Source of the DNA: Chloroflexota bacterium
GTDB taxonomy: Bacteria; Chloroflexota; Limnocylindria; Limnocylindrales; CSP1-4
Assembly: GCA_016200675.1 (NCBI GenBank)
Contig: JACQEH010000155.1
Location: 1 to 8,451, forward strand
DNA length: 8,451 nucleotides
Reading direction: 5' to 3'
Shown here in pieces: positions 5,143 through 8,451 of the stretch. How positions within the stretch are numbered: position 1 is the stretch's first letter; every line of letters starts with the position of its first letter. The position numbers were made by a program, and so were the translations under genes. The notes beneath the pieces were generated by a model, which saw only the letters and a program-made list of their open reading frames with translations, was not told the origin of the DNA and ran no database searches.

Positions 5143-6393
5143 TCAGGCCCGGACCGGGGCCTCCGGGTCGGGATAGTGGCCTGCCACGTATTCCTCGAGG
5201 ATGCCGATAAACTCGTCCACCAGGCCCGCACCGCGGAGCGTCCGGTCGAGCCGGCCGTCGATGAACACCGGCGCCACCGGGTCCTCGAACGTCCCGGGCA
5301 GGCTGATCCCGATGTCGGCGTGCTTGGACTCGCCCGGCCCGTTGACGACGCAGCCCATCACCGCGACGGTCATGTCCTCGACACCGGGCCGGGTCTCGCG
5401 CCACTCGGGCATCCGCTCCCGGAGGTGGGCCTGGATCCGCCCCGCCATCTCCTGGAAGAAGGTCGACGTCGTCCGCCCGCAGCCGGGGCAGGCGCTCACC
5501 TGGGGCAGGAAGGAGCGAAGGCCGAGCGACTGGAGGACCTGCTGGGCGACCCTGACCTCCTCCTCGCGCTCGCCGTCGGGAGCCGGCGTGAGGGACACCC
5601 GGATCGTGTCGCCGATCCCCTGGTCGAGGAGGATGGAGAGGCCGGCCGTCGAGGCCACGATCCCCTTCATCCCGAGGCCCGCCTCGGTGAGCCCGAGGTG
5701 GAGGGGGTAGTCAGAGCGCGCGGCCAGGCGGCGGTAGACGTCCACCAGGTCCCGGACGCGCGAGACCTTGGCCGACAGGATGATCCGGTCGTGACCGAGG
5801 CCTGTCTCCTCGGCCAGCTCGGCCGAGCGCATCGCCGACTCGATCATCGCCTCGATCATCACGTCCCGGGAGTCCCGTGGCGACGCCGTCGCGGCATTGG
5901 CGTCCATCAGCTGGGTCAGGAGCTGGGGGTCCAGCGAGCCCCAGTTGACCCCGATCCGGACGGGCTTGTCGTGCTCCACCGCGGCCCGGACGATGGTCTG
6001 GAAGTTCTCGTCGTGGCGCTTGCCGCCGACATTGCCGGGATTGATCCGGTACTTGGCCAGCCCCGCCGCCATCGCCGGGTACTCCACCAGGAGCTGGTGG
6101 CCGTTGTAGTGGAAGTCGCCGATCACGGGCACCGCAACACCGAGGTCGGCGAGCCTGCGCAGCATCTCGGGCACGGCGGCGGCCGCGGCATCCGTATTGA
6201 CGGTCACGCGCACGAGCTGGCTGCCCGCATGGGCGAGGCGGGCGACCTGGATGGCGGTCGCATCCGGATCGGCCGTGTCCGTGTTGGTCATCGACTGGAC
6301 GACGACCGGTTGGGCGCTCCCCACGAGCACCCCACCGACGTCGACGGAGACCGTCGGACGGCGCCGGGGCCGAAGCTCGTCGGGCGAGCTCAT
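5143..6393 (-). CDS. ispG: 4-hydroxy-3-methylbut-2-enyl-diphosphate synthase (HMBPP synthase, IspG/GcpE)
   Basis: IspG is the [4Fe-4S] enzyme of the MEP pathway that reductively opens 2-C-methyl-D-erythritol 2,4-cyclodiphosphate to HMBPP in the cytosol. The 416-residue product shows the TIM-barrel N-terminal half (VVVQSMTNTDTADPDAT, about 30-45; VIGDFHYNGH; KYRINPGNVG) and the C-terminal cluster domain. The cluster ligands are visible: Cys302 and Cys305 (ACPGCGR), Cys348 and Glu355 in GCVVNGPGES, matching the three Cys and one Glu of the family. The ATG at 6393 overlaps a TGA of the preceding rseP tail frame as ATGA, supporting this start and coupled translation. The first 13 residues or so are a basic leader without homology. 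It works in the same pathway as DXR two genes upstream. A GC-rich hairpin overlaps its stop. Confidence 0.96.
   Translation of the reverse strand: MSSPDELRPRRRPTVSVDVGGVLVGSAQPVVVQSMTNTDTADPDATAIQVARLAHAGSQLVRVTVNTDAAAAAVPEMLRRLADLGVAVPVIGDFHYNGHQLLVEYPAMAAGLAKYRINPGNVGGKRHDENFQTIVRAAVEHDKPVRIGVNWGSLDPQLLTQLMDANAATASPRDSRDVMIEAMIESAMRSAELAEETGLGHDRIILSAKVSRVRDLVDVYRRLAARSDYPLHLGLTEAGLGMKGIVASTAGLSILLDQGIGDTIRVSLTPAPDGEREEEVRVAQQVLQSLGLRSFLPQVSACPGCGRTTSTFFQEMAGRIQAHLRERMPEWRETRPGVEDMTVAVMGCVVNGPGESKHADIGISLPGTFEDPVAPVFIDGRLDRTLRGAGLVDEFIGILEEYVAGHYPDPEAPVRA
5145..5162. repeat. GC-rich hairpin overlapping the ispG stop codon
   Basis: AGGCCC (5145-5150) and GGGCCT (5157-5162) are perfect inverted repeats with a 6-nt loop, placed on the last ispG codons and the TGA. 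No run of T follows on the minus strand, so it is not a standard intrinsic terminator; it may only reflect codon composition. Confidence 0.4.
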
Positions 6394-7318
6394 CCGCCGG
6401 CCAACCCGCGGGCGATATCGAAGCCGGTGACCCGTAGAGGGTCACGATCGGGCCGAGGCTCCAGAAGACATCGCCGATCTGGGTCGCGATGCCGATCGGG
6501 CCCGAGGCCGGCGGCGGTTCCGTGGGACGGCTGACGATCGCCGTCGCCAGCTGCCCCACGCCGTCCACGATGAGGGCCATCGCCGACCTCGTCCGATCGA
6601 TGCCGAGGCCGACGGCCTGGCCGAACGGGTAGTTGATCCGATCCGGGGTCACCCGTCCCTCCAGCGGGAAGGTGTTGGCCTTGCCGATCCCGAGGGCACC
6701 CTTGCCAGCTGCGACGTCCGAAGCGGGCCGGAGGGTGGCGGAGAGCTGTACGACGCCGCCGTTCCGGCGGACGGTGAGGGCCACCGTCCGGCCGGCGCTG
6801 GCATGGAGGTCGTCGAGGATCGACCCGGGCCCGAACGCCCCGAATGCCCGCCCGTCGACCCGCTCGATGACGTCGCCCACGCGGACGCCGGCGATCTCGG
6901 CCGGCGATCCGGGGTCGACGTACGGCACGTAGACGCCTGCCGCGGGATCGCCGACGAGGGCGATGGCGGTGAAGATCGTCGCCGCCAGGATGACGTTCAT
7001 GGCCACGCCTGCGACGAGGACCAGGAGCTGCTTCGGAAGGCCCTGGGCTGCGAAGGATCGCGGATCCGCGGCCGGGCCGCCGTCCTCGCCCTCGAGTTTG
7101 ACGAAGCCGCCGATCGGCAGCCAGTTGAGGGTGTAGACCGTCTCGCCGCGGTTGCCGATGACCTTGGCCCGCGGCGGAAACCCGATCCCGAACTCCAGGA
7201 CGCGGATCCGGAAGAGCTTGGCGACGACGAAGTGGCCGAGCTCGTGGATGACCACGAGGGAGCCCAGGATCCCGAAGAACAGGATGATCGTGACCGCCGT
7301 GCGCAGGATCTCGCTCAT
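6390..7318 (-). CDS. rseP: RseP-type intramembrane site-2 metalloprotease (M50), broken: internal deletion/frameshift removes the LDGG region
   Basis: RIP proteases cut membrane-bound anti-sigma factors and signal peptides within the membrane. The ATG at 7318 overlaps the dxr stop as ATGA. Residues 1-24 form a transmembrane segment running into the zinc motif HELGH (25-29). FGIGFPPR (43-50), PIGGFVKLEGED (68-79), a second hydrophobic segment (about 97-121), a PDZ domain (about 125-205) and GPIGI (273-277) follow in normal order. Homology stops at residue 295 (Tyr, codon 6436-6434). The next transmembrane segment, with the NxxPxPxLDGG zinc ligand, should come here but is absent. In the next frame the sequence reads VTGFDIARGLAGG and stops at TGA 6392-6390, overlapping the ispG ATG. 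That resembles the usual RseP C-terminus (VTxxDIxRL), so roughly 75-80 residues appear deleted with a frame change. The original frame stays open into ispG and has no family match there. As written the enzyme should be inactive; a misassembly is possible. Confidence 0.85.
6427..6445. repeat. Perfect 7-bp inverted repeat at the rseP breakpoint
   Basis: On the minus strand GTGACCC (6445-6439), loop TCTAC, GGGTCAC (6433-6427). Family homology ends in the first arm/loop (codons V-T-L-Y), and the out-of-frame C-terminal tail begins in the second arm, so the palindrome straddles the junction exactly. Confidence 0.8.
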
Positions 7319-8451
7319 GGGACCGGACCCGAGGCGTACGTCCCCTGGATCTCCCGGTCGAGGGCCACCAGGTCGGCAACCGACGGCGGCGTCCCGCTCC
7401 GACGCCCGAAGCGCTCCACCGCCGCTCCGAGGAGCCGCGGGATGCCCGGGAAGTCGAGGGTCCCGGCAAGGAACCGGCCCACGGCCATCTCGTCGGCGGC
7501 GATGAGCGATGCGGTCGCCCAGGGCCCCATGCGGCCCGCGTCGCGCGCGATCCGCAGGCAGGGGAAGCGCTCGAGGTCCGGGGCGCGGAAGTCGAGGCGC
7601 CCGATCTCCACGAGGTCCGGCGCGGCTGCCGGCGATGGTCGCCGGTCGGGGTGCGTGAGGGCGTACTGGATCGGCAGGCGCATGTCCGGGGTGCCCAGCT
7701 GGGCCTTGAGGGAGCCGTCGACGAACTGGACGGCGGAGTGGACCACCGACTGCGGGTGGATCACGACATCGATCGCGTCGTAGCCGACATCGTACAGCCA
7801 GTGGGCCTCCACAACCTCCAGGCCCTTGTTGGCCAGGGTCGCGCTGTCGATCGTGATCTTGGCACCCATCGACCACGTCGGATGGCGGAGCGCCTGGGCG
7901 GGCGTCACCGACGCCAGCTCCTCGGCCGGGAGGTCCAGGAACGGCCCGCCCGATGCGGTCAGGACGAGCCGGGCGATGGAGCCCGCCGGCTCGCCCACGA
8001 GGCACTGCCAGATCGCCGAGTGCTCGGAGTCGATGGGCCGGATCCAGCCCAGGGCGCTCCCCAGGGGGTCCGCCGGCGAGGCCGCCGCTCGCACGGCGGC
8101 GAGGGCCCGTGCCCGGGGCATGACGAGGTGGCCGCCGGCGACGAGCGTCTCCTTGTTCGCCGTCGCGACCGGCGTCCCGGCATCGAGTGCTGCGAGGACC
8201 GGGCCGAGGCTCACCATGCCGCCCGTGCCGACGATCAGGAGGTCGAGGTCGGCCCGTGCCGCCAGCGCCACCATGGCCTCGTCGCCAGCCTCGACGAGGG
8301 TGCCGGCCGGCAGGTCCCCGAGGGCGGCCCGATCCGCGCCTGCGGCGACGACGACGACGGCCGGCCGCAGCAGCCGAGCCTGGTCGCCCAGCAGCCCGGT
8401 GTTCCGTCCCCCGCCGAGCCAGACGACCTCGAACCGCGGGTCGCGGGCGAG
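7315..8451 (-). CDS. dxr: 1-deoxy-D-xylulose 5-phosphate reductoisomerase (DXR), N-terminus outside the window
   Basis: DXR converts DXP to 2-C-methyl-D-erythritol 4-phosphate with NADPH and a divalent metal, the first committed MEP step. The window holds 378 codons plus TGA (7317-7315); about 20 residues including the GSTGSIG nucleotide-binding loop lie beyond the right edge. Numbering from the edge: NKE (99-101), metal-site DSEH (141-144), LTASGGPF (164-171), HPTWSMG (190-196), NKGLE (208-212, equivalent to the E. coli Asn/Lys/Glu active-site set), and HPQSVVH (232-238) are all present. Between NKE and DSEH there are about 16 more residues than in E. coli DXR (an Ala/Pro-rich insert around 120-137). 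The stop overlaps the rseP ATG as ATGA, indicating one coupled operon with rseP and ispG. Confidence 0.96.
   Translation of the reverse strand, partial: LARDPRFEVVWLGGGRNTGLLGDQARLLRPAVVVVAAGADRAALGDLPAGTLVEAGDEAMVALAARADLDLLIVGTGGMVSLGPVLAALDAGTPVATANKETLVAGGHLVMPRARALAAVRAAASPADPLGSALGWIRPIDSEHSAIWQCLVGEPAGSIARLVLTASGGPFLDLPAEELASVTPAQALRHPTWSMGAKITIDSATLANKGLEVVEAHWLYDVGYDAIDVVIHPQSVVHSAVQFVDGSLKAQLGTPDMRLPIQYALTHPDRRPSPAAAPDLVEIGRLDFRAPDLERFPCLRIARDAGRMGPWATASLIAADEMAVGRFLAGTLDFPGIPRLLGAAVERFGRRSGTPPSVADLVALDREIQGTYASGPVP

Noticed and set aside
5145..5162. Intrinsic terminator of ispG
   Set aside because: Hairpin present but no T-tract on the transcribed side.
5095..6534. Plus-strand open frame of 479 codons over ispG
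   Set aside because: Antisense shadow of ispG; no recognisable domain and composition typical of the complementary strand of GC-rich genes.
5711..7318. A 536-codon rseP read straight on through ispG
   Set aside because: After residue 295 the frame has no RseP features, is Arg/Gly/Pro-rich, and is out of frame with the well-conserved ispG it would overlap by about 680 bp.

Overview
The window is a very GC-rich bacterial chromosome segment in which every recognisable gene lies on the minus strand, so transcription runs from the right edge to the left. Gene content and order (dxr-rseP-ispG, then nusA-ylxR-infB-rbfA-nrnA), a short IF2, a NusA with an Ala/Pro/Lys tail but no acidic-repeat domains, and the protein style suggest a high-GC Chloroflexota lineage, possibly a metagenome-derived Limnocylindria-like genome. 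Actinobacteria share the same neighbourhoods and are not excluded. This taxonomic call is inference.

Right block (8451 to 5143): the 3' part of dxr, then a site-2 protease gene rseP, then ispG. dxr/rseP and the rseP tail frame/ispG each overlap by ATGA, a translationally coupled layout. DXR and IspG are the second and sixth enzymes of the MEP isoprenoid pathway. rseP is visibly broken. Its N-terminal half (HELGH, PDZ, GPIGI) is intact, but the part that should carry the third transmembrane segment and the LDGG zinc-ligand motif is gone. A frame change at a perfect 7-bp inverted repeat joins the body to a plausible RseP C-terminal tail.

Middle (5142 to about 4600): about 550 bp with no credible gene. 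In this kind of cluster proS and/or rimP commonly sit here. It holds five degenerate copies of a 15-bp dyad (ATGAC-N5-GTCAT), a separate perfect inverted repeat, and a 36-bp tandem repeat. At its left end are a plausible promoter and, immediately downstream, a clean intrinsic terminator (7-bp GC-rich stem plus seven T) about 70 nt ahead of nusA. This looks like a leader attenuator for the transcription/translation operon, or a terminator insulating it from upstream transcription.

Left block (4467 to 1): nusA, ylxR, infB, rbfA and the 5' end of a DHH phosphoesterase gene (nrnA type). This is the conserved operon for transcription elongation/antitermination, translation initiation, 30S maturation and nanoRNA turnover. 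ylxR overlaps the infB start, and rbfA/nrnA overlap by GTGA. Two oddities stand out: ylxR has no usable start codon upstream of its conserved CxxC, and a 60-bp tandem duplication occupies the infB-rbfA gap and abuts the infB stop codon. No RNA genes, CRISPR arrays or insertion sequences were seen.
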